Assembly: GCF_900107095.1 (NCBI RefSeq)
Contig: NZ_FNOR01000022.1
Coordinates: 1-64,000, forward strand
Direction of reading: 5' to 3'
Source: Collimonas sp. OK242
GTDB lineage: Bacteria; Pseudomonadota; Gammaproteobacteria; Burkholderiales; Burkholderiaceae_D
Length of the DNA stretch: 64,000 nt
Below, piece by piece: positions 19,430 to 27,673 of this stretch. Under the pieces are notes generated by a model. The model worked only from the letters and a program-made list of their open reading frames with translations. It ran no database searches and had not been told where the DNA came from. Numbering within the stretch: the stretch's first letter is position 1; every line of letters begins with the position of its first letter. Both the position numbers and the translations under genes were made by a program.

Positions 19430-19535
19430 GTAAATTTTTATAAAATGCAAAGTGGATAGTGTACGTTTAGTTTATCGAAACGGGTTGTGGATGAACGAAT
19501 GAATGTTATGTTTCGCGTTGTCATAGAAAGTAGCC

Positions 19536-20156
19536 ATGAAATTTTCCAAAGAACTTTCCACATCCCGATCCTTGGGCAAATTCCTTGCCTGCTGGTTCCT
19601 GTTGTTTGCCCTGGCGGCTTGCCAAAGCATGCCGCCAGGACCAGGTGCGCAGAGTGGCCCGGGCGCTCCGAGCGTCGCTGCTGCCGACGCCGCCCGGATC
19701 GACCATCTGCTGGTGCTGATAGATCAACGTCTGGCAGTCGCGCCCATGGTGGCCAAAGCGAAATGGAATTCCGGCGGCGCCATCAACGATCCGCCGCGCG
19801 AGCAGCTGATACTGGACGCCGTCGCCGCCCAGGCCAAGAGCTTGGATGCGGGGTTTGTACGGCGCTTCTTCCAGGCCCAGTTCGACGCCAGCAAAGCCCT
19901 GCAGCTAGGTTTGCATGCGCAATGGCGCCGGCAGGGCGCCGGCAATTTTAGCGATGCTCCGGATCTGGGGCGAGACGTGCGGCCGGTGCTGGACCAGCTG
20001 ACGCCGCAATTGATCGCCGCGCTAGGCCAGATTCAGCCCTTGCTCGCGCAGCCTGGCATGCCGGCCTATATCGAAATGCGCTCACGGCTTCTGGTGCGCG
20101 GCGATCTGGACGGTTTGCCGCGCCGCGTGGCGCTCCAGGGCTGGATGGAGAATTAG
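19536..20156 (+). CDS. Exported chorismate mutase (AroQ gamma), predicted lipoprotein
   Basis: This 206-residue protein has a lipoprotein-type signal (WFLLFALAAC, lipidated Cys near residue 29) and an all-helical chorismate mutase domain. LLVLIDQRLAVAPMVAKAKW and DPPREQLILDAVAAQAKSL, then VRRFFQAQFDASKALQ, carry the Arg, Lys and Gln residues typical of the AroQ gamma (secreted) class. The enzyme isomerises chorismate to prephenate, here outside the cytoplasm. The role of periplasmic chorismate mutases is debated (virulence or symbiosis in some bacteria). It is divergent from the SpecificRecomb gene and convergent with the patatin gene, with only 26 bp between the stops. Confidence 0.85.
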   Translation: MKFSKELSTSRSLGKFLACWFLLFALAACQSMPPGPGAQSGPGAPSVAAADAARIDHLLVLIDQRLAVAPMVAKAKWNSGGAINDPPREQLILDAVAAQAKSLDAGFVRRFFQAQFDASKALQLGLHAQWRRQGAGNFSDAPDLGRDVRPVLDQLTPQLIAALGQIQPLLAQPGMPAYIEMRSRLLVRGDLDGLPRRVALQGWMEN

Positions 20157-20182
20157 GTCAACACGCCCTAGCCCTGACATGG

Positions 20183-21286
20183 TCAAGGTTTGTTGTGCCT
20201 GGTCGCATGACGCATATGCTGTTTGTAATTGGCGTGAGGCTTGCCAAAGGCTTCCAGTCCGCGCTGATAGCCGTATTGCCACTGCGCTTCGACATGTTCC
20301 ACATAGGTTTCATAGCGCGCCGGCATGAGCAGGCGCAAACGGTTCTTAGGCCATGACAGTTTCTGCTGCATGCCGCGTTTGCGGAATACGCTTTCCACAT
20401 CCGAGGTATCGATCCAGACGTCGGCATGCTGGCGATGGACATGCCGTAATCGCTGGTTGCCGTCGACGCCCAGCACCGCACGCCAGGCAGGGATGGCAAG
20501 CGCCTGGCTGAACGGCGCTTTCAGCTCCATCACCACGCGTTGCGCTAATTTATTCGCCAGCTCGATGGGGAACAGGTCGACCACGCCGCCGGTGTAATGC
20601 TTGGCCTGATGCGAATGGCAGCGAAAATAAAACATGTCGGAAATGGAAATCCGCACGGCATCGCCGATAGGCATATGAACCTCGGTCAGCAATTGCGGCG
20701 CGATCGCATTGTCGCCCCACATCGTATCGCTCATGGGAGAGCGCATGCCGTCGAGCAGCGCCGCAGTGCGCGGATTGCAAAATACGGTCTCGGCAAATAA
20801 TTTGCGGCCCGCCCGGCGTTGTCCGGTCTCCTCTTTCGAAAACAATATTTTTCCGCCGATGATGGCGACCGCAACCGGATCTGCCGATTGCGGCTGGAGC
20901 GGCGGCAAGGGCAATTCTGCCGGGATGTCGAAAAAATAGTCGCTGAACAGATCGGGAATCCTGGCGGCGCGCTTTAGCGTGAGGCGGCGTTTGACCGCAT
21001 GGATAAAGGAACGGCCGATGGCGGCTTTAGGTGTCGATTGCAAGCCGCAGAGAAATTGATACATCGCTGGCGAGCTGATCCATGCCTTGCGCTGCGCATC
21101 GTCCGGCAATGCCTGGATCACGGCGGCGGCGATGGAGCCGCCGCAACTGGCCAGCAGCAGGTCCGGTTGGTTATTGGTGTCGACTGCTGCTGCGTACATG
21201 CCTAGATAATAGCCAAAGCGAAAACCACCGCCCGCCATCACCATGCAACATCGATATTTCCCGGTTCGGGTTTCGCTTAGCGTCAT
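20183..21286 (-). CDS. Patatin-like protein with altered catalytic motifs
   Basis: From the ATG at 21286 this encodes 367 residues. The patatin oxyanion loop is recognisable as VMAGGGFRFGYYLGMYAA. The nucleophile elbow reads LASCGGSIAAA, with Ser in place but the leading Gly of GxSxG replaced by Leu. Where active patatins have DGG/DGA, this protein has YTGGVVDLFPIELA, so the catalytic Asp appears to be Thr. It may be a catalytically altered or inactive patatin, or use another acid. The frame is open to 21517, but the upstream part overlaps the neighbouring gene and looks non-coding. It follows the DUF4124-like gene by 109 bp on the same strand. Confidence 0.7.
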   Translation of the reverse strand: MTLSETRTGKYRCCMVMAGGGFRFGYYLGMYAAAVDTNNQPDLLLASCGGSIAAAVIQALPDDAQRKAWISSPAMYQFLCGLQSTPKAAIGRSFIHAVKRRLTLKRAARIPDLFSDYFFDIPAELPLPPLQPQSADPVAVAIIGGKILFSKEETGQRRAGRKLFAETVFCNPRTAALLDGMRSPMSDTMWGDNAIAPQLLTEVHMPIGDAVRISISDMFYFRCHSHQAKHYTGGVVDLFPIELANKLAQRVVMELKAPFSQALAIPAWRAVLGVDGNQRLRHVHRQHADVWIDTSDVESVFRKRGMQQKLSWPKNRLRLLMPARYETYVEHVEAQWQYGYQRGLEAFGKPHANYKQHMRHATRHNKP

Positions 21287-21395
21287 GGGCTGGAATGATG
21301 CATCAGATGCACCTTGAATATCAAGGATCTGCACCGAAACCGACACGGAATCGCATTCAATTGGCGTGTCTGTCGCTGCAGGCGTTGCCGCCCCA

Positions 21396-22031
21396 CTAGC
21401 AATGCGCCCAGAACAGTCTGGTTTGCAGCTCATCGCGTTCGCGTCGCATGCTGTCGCGGATATGCGGCGGCTGCCGGCGGCGGCCCATGGTGTTAAGCCA
21501 TTCAAGGCGTCGTCCAAGTGCCAGGCAATCGACGCCGGCCTCGGTGGTGATGGTGGCGATGGGCGGTTCGATCACGGCGGCCGCCGGCGCAGCCTGGGCT
21601 AGCTGTGGCGGCGCTTGGCGTAGCGTACGTTCGATCGTCGCCTGGTCGACCCCGGGGATGATGGCGTTATTGGTAATCTGCACAGGTTTGGCTTTGCTGC
21701 CTTGAGGACAGCCCTTGTCGGTATAGACGATCTTGCCGTCGATGGTGCATTTGGCAATGACGCCGACGTTCTCCAGCAATGGTCGGTTCGCGCCTGTCGA
21801 TGGCGCTGGTGGTGGCGGCTCGTGCGCCGCCATAGGCGCCGCGGCGGGCGCAGGCGATACGGGATTTGCCGCGAACGGCGCAGCGTTGGCGGTTTTTGCC
21901 GGACTTTCAGGATTCCGGCTGCCAGCGCCATTGAGTGAATGGTCGACAGCATACAGAACGCCGCTGGCAAGCGCGATGGCCAGGAAGAATGCGCCAAAAA
22001 TCCGGATCGCAGGATGCATAGGTTTACTCAA
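21396..22031 (-). CDS. Membrane-anchored DUF4124-like protein
   Basis: This 211-residue protein has one N-terminal membrane helix (IFGAFFLAIALASGVLYAV), a Pro/Ala-rich linker (residues about 45-80), a KCTIDGKIVYTDKGCPQG segment and a C-terminal helical part with two further cysteines. The 'C-x(n)-G-x-I-x-YTD-x-x-C' segment is the core of the DUF4124-type small periplasmic domain common in betaproteobacteria; the cysteines could form a disulfide. Function is unknown. It is co-oriented with the patatin gene and separated from the upstream CHRD gene by a strong hairpin. Confidence 0.7.
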   Translation of the reverse strand: MSKPMHPAIRIFGAFFLAIALASGVLYAVDHSLNGAGSRNPESPAKTANAAPFAANPVSPAPAAAPMAAHEPPPPAPSTGANRPLLENVGVIAKCTIDGKIVYTDKGCPQGSKAKPVQITNNAIIPGVDQATIERTLRQAPPQLAQAAPAAAVIEPPIATITTEAGVDCLALGRRLEWLNTMGRRRQPPHIRDSMRRERDELQTRLFWAHC

Positions 22032-22050
22032 AAGGCAATATCATCAACCG

Positions 22051-22096
22051 GCCGCCATGGCTGGCTTGCAATAGGTCGCAAGCCAGCCATGGCGGC
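22051..22096 (-). terminator. 19-bp perfect hairpin downstream of the CHRD gene
   Basis: GCCGCCATGGCTGGCTTGC (22051-22069) and its exact reverse complement (22078-22096) flank an 8-base loop. It lies 14 bp after the stop of the CHRD lipoprotein gene and 19 bp before the start of the DUF4124-like gene. On the minus strand a TTTT follows only after about 14 bases, so it is not a canonical rho-independent terminator. It most likely ends or processes the CHRD transcript. Confidence 0.55.
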
Positions 22097-22110
22097 TTCG
22101 CGAGTGCAGC

Positions 22111-22554
22111 TCAGGGCAGCAGCTGACCGCGAATTTCGCCGCCGGGATTGGCCTCGCTATGGACATTGATATACAGGTTGCCGGCCATGTAGCTGGCGTA
22201 CTGGGCGTCGGTGAACTTGGCGCCGGGCGGCACCGACCATGTGTTGTCGTCAGTCTTGGTCAAAGGCACCAGTACCGGGCCGTTCTTGCCCATTGCGGCT
22301 TCATGGATATGCGCCATTTTTCCTTGTACGCCAATCGTGGTGACGCTGCCGCTAACCGATTTGTCGGCTGCAATCACGATACTGCCGCTGCCGGTTGCCG
22401 CCGAGCCGGTAGGCGGTACTTCATGCCCGCCGTCCAGGGTCACCTTGCTGGTGTGGCCCGCATTCATCGACATCGTCGAGCATGCTCCAAGCAGCAATGC
22501 CAGTGCAACAGAAGCGAACAACGATGGCCTTATGTTTTTTAACAGGGTAGTCAT
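22111..22554 (-). CDS. CHRD-domain lipoprotein
   Basis: This 147-residue protein has a lipoprotein signal (ALALLLGACS) and a CHRD domain: LDGGHEVPPTGSAATGSGSI at the start, MAHIHEAAMGKNGPVLVPL in the middle and NLYINVHSEANPGGEIRGQL at the end. The conserved HIH and NVHS-x3-PGGEIRGQ blocks are diagnostic. CHRD domains occur in chordin and many bacterial envelope proteins; their function is unclear, and metal binding has been proposed. Start 22554 is preferred over the open frame to 22590 because it begins the signal peptide. Confidence 0.85.
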   Translation of the reverse strand: MTTLLKNIRPSLFASVALALLLGACSTMSMNAGHTSKVTLDGGHEVPPTGSAATGSGSIVIAADKSVSGSVTTIGVQGKMAHIHEAAMGKNGPVLVPLTKTDDNTWSVPPGAKFTDAQYASYMAGNLYINVHSEANPGGEIRGQLLP

Positions 22555-22639
22555 TTGTTTTCCTTTGTGCCGGTTATTGGGGGAAAGCAAACGATAGTGT
22601 AGTCCGCTTTCATTCTTGCGGAAATTTTTATGTATTTGC

Positions 22640-22670
22640 TTGACCTTGTAGTAGCTATAAGGTTTTTAAT
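22640..22670 (+). promoter_or_regulatory. MerR-type promoter/operator for the CDF exporter
   Basis: A -35 like TTGACC (22640-22645) and a -10 like TTTAAT (22665-22670) are separated by 19 bases, the elongated spacing typical of MerR-family-controlled promoters. Within the spacer is a dyad, ACCTTGTAG (22643-22651) and CTATAAGGT (22655-22663), centred between the two hexamers. Related dyads are known for CadR, PbrR and CueR. The exporter ATG is 60 bp downstream. No merR-like gene is in the window, so the regulator would be encoded elsewhere. Confidence 0.65.
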
Positions 22671-22730
22671 GGGAGCATAGGATCGCAATAAAGCGGTACA
22701 TTATCTGCATGCCACACTCCAAGGACAAAC

Positions 22731-23660
22731 ATGAGCGCAGGCCATACGCACGCCTTACCCCGCAGCCAGAACGAGAAATATATCTGGATCGCGTTGGGAC
22801 TTACCACGCTCTTCCTGATAGTCGAAGTTATCGGCGGCCTGATCACCGGCAGTCTGGCGCTGATCTCGGATGCGGCGCACATGCTGACCGACACCATGGC
22901 CCTGGCAATCGCCCTGGCGGCGATCCGCATTGCCAGGAAAGCGCCTGACGCCAAGCGCACTTTCGGCTATCATCGTTTCGAAATCCTGGCCGCCGCGTTC
23001 AACGCGGTATTGCTGTTCATGGTGGCGATGTATATCTTGTACGAGGCTTACCAGCGCTTCCGCAACCCCGCTGAAGTCCAGTCGACTGGGATGCTGGTCA
23101 TTGCCGTCTTTGGCCTGGTCGTGAACCTGATCAGCATGCGCCTGCTCAGCGGCGGCAAGGCTGCCAGCCTGAACGTCAAGGGTGCGTATCTGGAAGTCTG
23201 GAGCGATATGATGGGTTCGGTCGGCGTGATCATCGGTGCCTTGGTGATACGCTATACCGGCTGGGCGTGGGTCGATTCGGTGATCGCTGTATTGATCGGA
23301 TTTTGGGTGTTGCCGCGCACCTGGATCTTGCTGAAGGAGAGCGTCAATATCCTGCTGGAAGGCGTACCCGAAGGCATGGATATTGAAATGGTACAAGCCG
23401 CGCTGCGCACAGTGCCGGGAGTCCTGGGTGTGCATGACTTCCATCTATGGGCGCTCACCAGCGGCAAGGCCAGCCTGACCGCGCATGTGGTGTACGACCC
23501 GGCTTATTCGACGGAACAGTTGCTGCCGGCGCTGAAAGAGATCTTGGCGTCGCAATTCGCGGTGTATCACACCACGCTGCAGTTTGAGGTAAATCCTTGC
23601 GCCCATACGGAAGATGGATGCAACTACAGCGCAGCAAAAGAACCGCACATGCATGCCTGA
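22731..23660 (+). CDS. CDF-family divalent cation efflux protein (CzcD/ZitB-like)
   Basis: This 309-residue inner-membrane cation diffusion facilitator has six predicted helices. The transport-site residues are seen in ALISDAAHMLTDTMALA (HxxxD pair of helix 2) and YLEVWSDMMGSVGVIIG (helix 5). The cytoplasmic C-terminal domain includes GVHDFHLWALTSG, and there are His-bearing tails (GHTHALP at the N-terminus, EPHMHA at the C-terminus). It exports Zn, Co, Cd or a similar ion by proton exchange. AAGGA precedes the ATG, and a MerR-type promoter lies upstream, fitting metal induction. The exact metal cannot be read from the sequence. Confidence 0.92.
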   Translation: MSAGHTHALPRSQNEKYIWIALGLTTLFLIVEVIGGLITGSLALISDAAHMLTDTMALAIALAAIRIARKAPDAKRTFGYHRFEILAAAFNAVLLFMVAMYILYEAYQRFRNPAEVQSTGMLVIAVFGLVVNLISMRLLSGGKAASLNVKGAYLEVWSDMMGSVGVIIGALVIRYTGWAWVDSVIAVLIGFWVLPRTWILLKESVNILLEGVPEGMDIEMVQAALRTVPGVLGVHDFHLWALTSGKASLTAHVVYDPAYSTEQLLPALKEILASQFAVYHTTLQFEVNPCAHTEDGCNYSAAKEPHMHA

Positions 23661-23914
23661 GCAGTCTGTCCGGAGGCAAATTGCGCGTCCACGTGTTGCA
23701 CCACCACCACCAAAGCCGCCGCTATCCATTCCGCCATCGACTCAGCTTGATTCACGCATGCAGCGCGATTGCGAAAAATTTTTGTTCTCCCCCTTCAGCT
23801 AAGCAACAACACTGCCGTTAATGCAAAGGAAGGCTTGGCGGACGATTGCTTTCCGTGCGACGCCTGACTGCGGCACGCTACTAATAATTGCTTAGGCAAA
23901 ACGGGGATCCATTC
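23661..23914. other. Gap between the CDF gene and the chemoreceptor pair
   Basis: No gene is seen in these 254 bp. GCCGTTAA at 23814-23821 resembles the -10 element of sigma-28 flagellar promoters (GCCGATAA, seven of eight), which would suit a chemoreceptor gene. No good -35 element is found at the right distance, so this is only a hint. Confidence 0.3.
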
Positions 23915-25573
23915 ATGAATAAATTGTCTTTTACGCAAAAACTCTGGCTGCCGTTGCTGATCAGCCTGGTCGCACTATTTTCGATCTCCGTCTTTAACGC
24001 CTATCAAGCGCGGCAGATCCGGCTGGAGGAACGTAAAAGCGATTTGAGGAATGTCTCTGATACCGCCATGAGCATGATCAAGGAATACGGCGCCATGGCC
24101 GCCAGCGGGGCGCTCAGCAAGAGCGAGGCGCAACAGCAGGCGCTGGCGCGGCTGAAGGCCTTGCGCTTCGGCAAGGATGGCTATTTTTCGATTATTACTT
24201 CGAATGAAGTAATGGTCATGCATCCGATCAAGCCGGAGCTGGACGGGCGCAAGATGAGCGATTTCAAGGACCCTGAGGGTAATCCGGTATTTGCCTTGAT
24301 TTCCAAGGCAGGAAGCCAGCCTGGCGGCGGTTTCATCGAGTATGTCTGGCCGCGCGTCGGCGCTGCCGAGGCGGTGCCGAAGATGTCGTTCGCGCTCGGC
24401 TACCAGCCATGGGACTGGATCGCCACTACAGGTATTTATGTGGACGATCTGAACCAGGCTTTCATGCAATCCCTGTATCAGGGCGGCGCCATATTGCTGG
24501 TAGTGGCGCTGGCGCTGAGTGCACTGATCGTCTATTCCAACCGCAGCATGCTGAATGCGATCGGCGGCGATCCTGGCGGTGCAGCCGACATCGCCAACCG
24601 CATTGCCGACGGCGACCTCAGCCAGGATATAGCAACCCGCCCGGGCGATACGCGCAGCCTGGTGTACGCGATGAAATGCATGCGCACATCGCTGCTGCAT
24701 ACGATTTCCAATATCAAAAGTTCTGCTGACACGATTGCCACCGCCTCCGGCCAGATCGCCAGCGGCAACCTGGATTTGTCCAGCCGCACAGAACAACAGG
24801 CCGGATCGCTGGAAGAAACCGCTTCGGCCATGGAACAACTGACCTCGACCGTCAAGCAAAACGCCGACAACGCGCGGCAAGCCAATCAGTTGGCGGTCAC
24901 CGCTTCACAAGTGGCAAGCGACAGCAGCGCGGTGGTGTCGCAGGTGGTCGACACGATGGGCAATATCCGCAATTCGTCGAAGAAAATCGTCGATATCATC
25001 GGCGTGATCGACGGTATCGCTTTCCAAACCAATATTCTCGCCTTGAACGCCGCGGTGGAAGCGGCGCGCGCCGGCGAGCAGGGCCGCGGCTTTGCCGTGG
25101 TGGCCTCCGAGGTGCGCAATCTGGCGCAACGTTCGGCCGCTGCAGCCAAGGAAATCAAGGTGCTGATCGACGACTCAGTCAGCCAGGTCGGCAGCGGCAG
25201 CAAGCTGGTCGAGCAAGCCGGCGTAACCATGGGGGAAGTGGTGACGAGCGTCAAACGCGTGACCGACATCATCGGTGAGATCGCCACCGCCAGCCAGGAG
25301 CAAAGCACGGGCATCGAGCAGGTCAATCACGCGATCACCCAAATGGATGAGGTGACCCAGCAAAATGCCGCCCTGGTGGAGCAAGCTGCTGCAGCCGCAG
25401 CATCGCTGCAAGAGCAGGCCGTCAACCTGGCGCAGATGGTGGGCGTGTTCAAAACCGATAGTGCTCATGTCAGCCAAGCTGGCCATGGCGAGCCGGCCAG
25501 GCACGCCATGGATATCACGCCGCGGCCTGCGCAATTGTCCGCCAGGCCAACAGCCCGACGCGCGGCGGCCTAG
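23915..25573 (+). CDS. Methyl-accepting chemotaxis protein with sCache_2 sensor
   Basis: This 552-residue chemoreceptor has TM1 near residues 11-31 and a periplasmic single-Cache domain containing [20 protein letters not shown] and [18 protein letters not shown]2 lies near 190-212, followed by a short HAMP-like linker and a cytoplasmic coiled-coil hub with the invariant [32 protein letters not shown] turn. sCache_2 domains usually bind small carboxylates; the ligand here is unknown. The C-terminus ends RPTARRAAA and lacks a CheR-docking pentapeptide. The start at 23915 is chosen for the signal-anchor opening [12 protein letters not shown]. It is followed 28 bp later by a second receptor. Confidence 0.93.
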   Translation: MNKLSFTQKLWLPLLISLVALFSISVFNAYQARQIRLEERKSDLRNVSDTAMSMIKEYGAMAASGALSKSEAQQQALARLKALRFGKDGYFSIITSNEVMVMHPIKPELDGRKMSDFKDPEGNPVFALISKAGSQPGGGFIEYVWPRVGAAEAVPKMSFALGYQPWDWIATTGIYVDDLNQAFMQSLYQGGAILLVVALALSALIVYSNRSMLNAIGGDPGGAADIANRIADGDLSQDIATRPGDTRSLVYAMKCMRTSLLHTISNIKSSADTIATASGQIASGNLDLSSRTEQQAGSLEETASAMEQLTSTVKQNADNARQANQLAVTASQVASDSSAVVSQVVDTMGNIRNSSKKIVDIIGVIDGIAFQTNILALNAAVEAARAGEQGRGFAVVASEVRNLAQRSAAAAKEIKVLIDDSVSQVGSGSKLVEQAGVTMGEVVTSVKRVTDIIGEIATASQEQSTGIEQVNHAITQMDEVTQQNAALVEQAAAAAASLQEQAVNLAQMVGVFKTDSAHVSQAGHGEPARHAMDITPRPAQLSARPTARRAAA

Positions 25574-25601
25574 CTTAATTTTTACAGGAAGGTGTGCAGG
25601 T

Positions 25602-27422
25602 ATGAAAAATCTGAGTCTGAAAGCAAAATTGTGGCTGGTGCTGGCGGTCATGTGGCTGGGCTTGCTGTTGCTGGCCGGCTGGTCCGCTTTGAACACCCGC
25701 GACACGATGATGAGCGAGCGCGAGGCCGGACTGAAGAATGTGGTGGAGACGGCGGCTGGCATTGTTAAAGGCTATGCCGATGACGTCGCCGCCAACAAGC
25801 TCAGCCTGGCGGATGCGCAAAGCCAGGCTTTGCAGCGCCTCGGCAGCATGCGCTATGGGAAAGACAACTACGTGTTCGTCTTCGATTCGCAGCCGGTGGT
25901 ATTGATGCACCCGACCAGCAAGGATATCGTCAACAAGAACGTCGGCGACCGCAAGGATACCGACGGCAAATTGTATTATGTGGAGATGGTCAAGCTGGGC
26001 AAGCAGCAACAGCAAGGCATAGTGCATTACATGGGGCGCTTGCCCGGGACCGCCGACACCCGCGCCGAAAAAATCAGCCAGGTGAACTATTTTGCGCCTT
26101 GGGACTGGTATCTGGTATCGGGCGTGTTTGTGAACGATGTGCAAGCGGCGTTTTATGACAATCTGCTCAAACTGCTGGTGATCATGATCATCATCGGCGT
26201 GACCGTATCTGCGACCATGTTGCTGATCATCCGCAGTGTGACGCGCAGCCTGGGAGGAGAGCCCGGCTACGCAGCGGCCATCGCCGCCAGAATCGCCGGC
26301 GGCGAGCTGGATTTAACCGTGCTGGTCGACGCCGGGGATAAAACCAGCTTGCTGCACGCAATGCGGCAGATGCAGCAGCAACTGGCGGCAGCCATCACCG
26401 AAATTCGCGAAGGTACGCACAATATCGGCGATTCGATCAAGGAGATTTCCGCCGGCAACAGCGATTTGTCAGCGCGCACCGAGCAGCAGGCGGCCTCGCT
26501 GCAGCAAACCGCAGCCAGCATGGAGCAGTTGACTGCCACGGTGCGGCAAAACGCCGATAACGCCAGGCAGGCCGGCCAGCTGGCGCAGAGCGCTTCGAGC
26601 ATCGCGGCCAAGGGCGGCGCGGTGGTCGGGCAGGTAGTGCACACCATGCAGGGCATTACCGATAGCTCCAAACGCATCGCCGACATTATCGGCGTCATCG
26701 ACGGCATCGCGTTCCAGACGAATATCCTGGCGCTGAATGCGGCAGTGGAGGCGGCCCGGGCAGGCGAACAAGGCCGTGGTTTTGCGGTGGTGGCAGCTGA
26801 AGTGCGCAATCTGGCGCAGCGCAGCGCCCAGGCCGCCAAGGAAATCAAGGAATTGATAGGGGACTCGGTCAACAAGGTCGATGGCGGCTCAGAGCTGGTG
26901 GCGCGAGCCGGCCAGACCATGGATGAAATCGTGCAGGCGGTCAAGCGCGTGACCGACATCATGGCGGAGGTTACAGTCGCCTCGGAAGAACAAAGCAGCG
27001 GCATCGAGCAGGTCAATCAAGCCGTTATGCAAATGGATAAGGTAACGCAACAGAATGCCGCCCTGGTGGAACAGGTGGCGGCTGCCGCCACCTCGCTGGA
27101 CGGACAGGCGCAACGCTTGCAGGATGCGGTATCGGTGTTCCAGGTGGCGGGGCTCCGGCATAATGGCAATGGGAGTGGCGGTAGTAGCAACAACGCGCCG
27201 GCAGTGGCCAAGCGCACGGAGCCATCGTTCAGCGTCAAACAGTTGCCTGCGTCAACCTCGTCACCTGTAAAGCGCGCTGCGCCCCCGGTTCTGAGATCTG
27301 TGGATGCGCACAAGGCACCCAAGGTCGGCAAGGCAGCGGCCGCCAGCGGGGCGCAGGGAGCGCGGAAAGCGCCTGTGACCAAACTGGCGGCGTCTAACGC
27401 GGATGATTGGGAAACGTTTTAG
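25602..27422 (+). CDS. Methyl-accepting chemotaxis protein with sCache_2 sensor and C-terminal WETF
   Basis: This 606-residue chemoreceptor is a paralogue of the previous gene. It begins [20 protein letters not shown] (TM1) after a good AGGAAGGT ribosome site. The sCache_2 domain has [20 protein letters not shown] and [16 protein letters not shown], and TM2 is rich in Ile and Val. The cytoplasmic hub has the same invariant turn, followed by a Pro/Ala/Lys-rich flexible tail of about 90 residues. It ends DDWETF, matching the xWxxF pentapeptide (NWETF in E. coli Tar) that tethers CheR and CheB. It may therefore recruit adaptation enzymes for its tail-less neighbour. The frame is open further upstream, but that part overlaps the first receptor. 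Confidence 0.93.
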   Translation: MKNLSLKAKLWLVLAVMWLGLLLLAGWSALNTRDTMMSEREAGLKNVVETAAGIVKGYADDVAANKLSLADAQSQALQRLGSMRYGKDNYVFVFDSQPVVLMHPTSKDIVNKNVGDRKDTDGKLYYVEMVKLGKQQQQGIVHYMGRLPGTADTRAEKISQVNYFAPWDWYLVSGVFVNDVQAAFYDNLLKLLVIMIIIGVTVSATMLLIIRSVTRSLGGEPGYAAAIAARIAGGELDLTVLVDAGDKTSLLHAMRQMQQQLAAAITEIREGTHNIGDSIKEISAGNSDLSARTEQQAASLQQTAASMEQLTATVRQNADNARQAGQLAQSASSIAAKGGAVVGQVVHTMQGITDSSKRIADIIGVIDGIAFQTNILALNAAVEAARAGEQGRGFAVVAAEVRNLAQRSAQAAKEIKELIGDSVNKVDGGSELVARAGQTMDEIVQAVKRVTDIMAEVTVASEEQSSGIEQVNQAVMQMDKVTQQNAALVEQVAAAATSLDGQAQRLQDAVSVFQVAGLRHNGNGSGGSSNNAPAVAKRTEPSFSVKQLPASTSSPVKRAAPPVLRSVDAHKAPKVGKAAAASGAQGARKAPVTKLAASNADDWETF

Positions 27423-27510
27423 CGCTGCATGTCTCTGAGATGGCCTGCTGGAAAGAAACAAAGAAACGGCTCACTACCGTGGTCAAGAGGTATACTTCGG
27501 ATCTATCGAA

Positions 27511-27543
27511 GCTGCCCGTTTGCTGCGATGGCAAACGGGCAGC
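27511..27543 (+). terminator. 13-bp perfect hairpin after the chemoreceptor pair
   Basis: GCTGCCCGTTTGC (27511-27523) and GCAAACGGGCAGC (27531-27543) flank a 7-base loop, 88 bp after the second chemoreceptor stop. No T-run follows, so it may be a pause or RNA-end element rather than a strict intrinsic terminator. Confidence 0.5.
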
Positions 27544-27610
27544 GTAGATGATGCATTGCTAATGCGTCATGATCCGCTTCCTACCTACCCACACTGATCG
27601 AGACCCATCC

Positions 27611-27673
27611 ATGAGTTTGAATTTTCCCATTGTCGGCTTGCCTTCGACTGAATGTCCTGCGGGCGCCCTATGA
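27611..27673 (+). CDS. Possible 20-codon upstream ORF coupled to the methyltransferase
   Basis: ATG at 27611 opens a 20-residue frame (MSLNFPIVGLPSTEC...) whose TGA overlaps the ATG of the methyltransferase at 27670 as ATGA. This is the layout of translational coupling. It has only a poor ribosome site (GAGACCC) and no known family. It could be a leader peptide, chance, or the true N-terminus separated by a frameshift. Confidence 0.3.
   Translation: MSLNFPIVGLPSTECPAGAL

Noticed and set aside
23814-23821. Sigma-28 promoter for the chemoreceptors
   Set aside because: The -10-like GCCGTTAA lacks a matching -35 at the expected distance; kept only as a hint in the gap entry.
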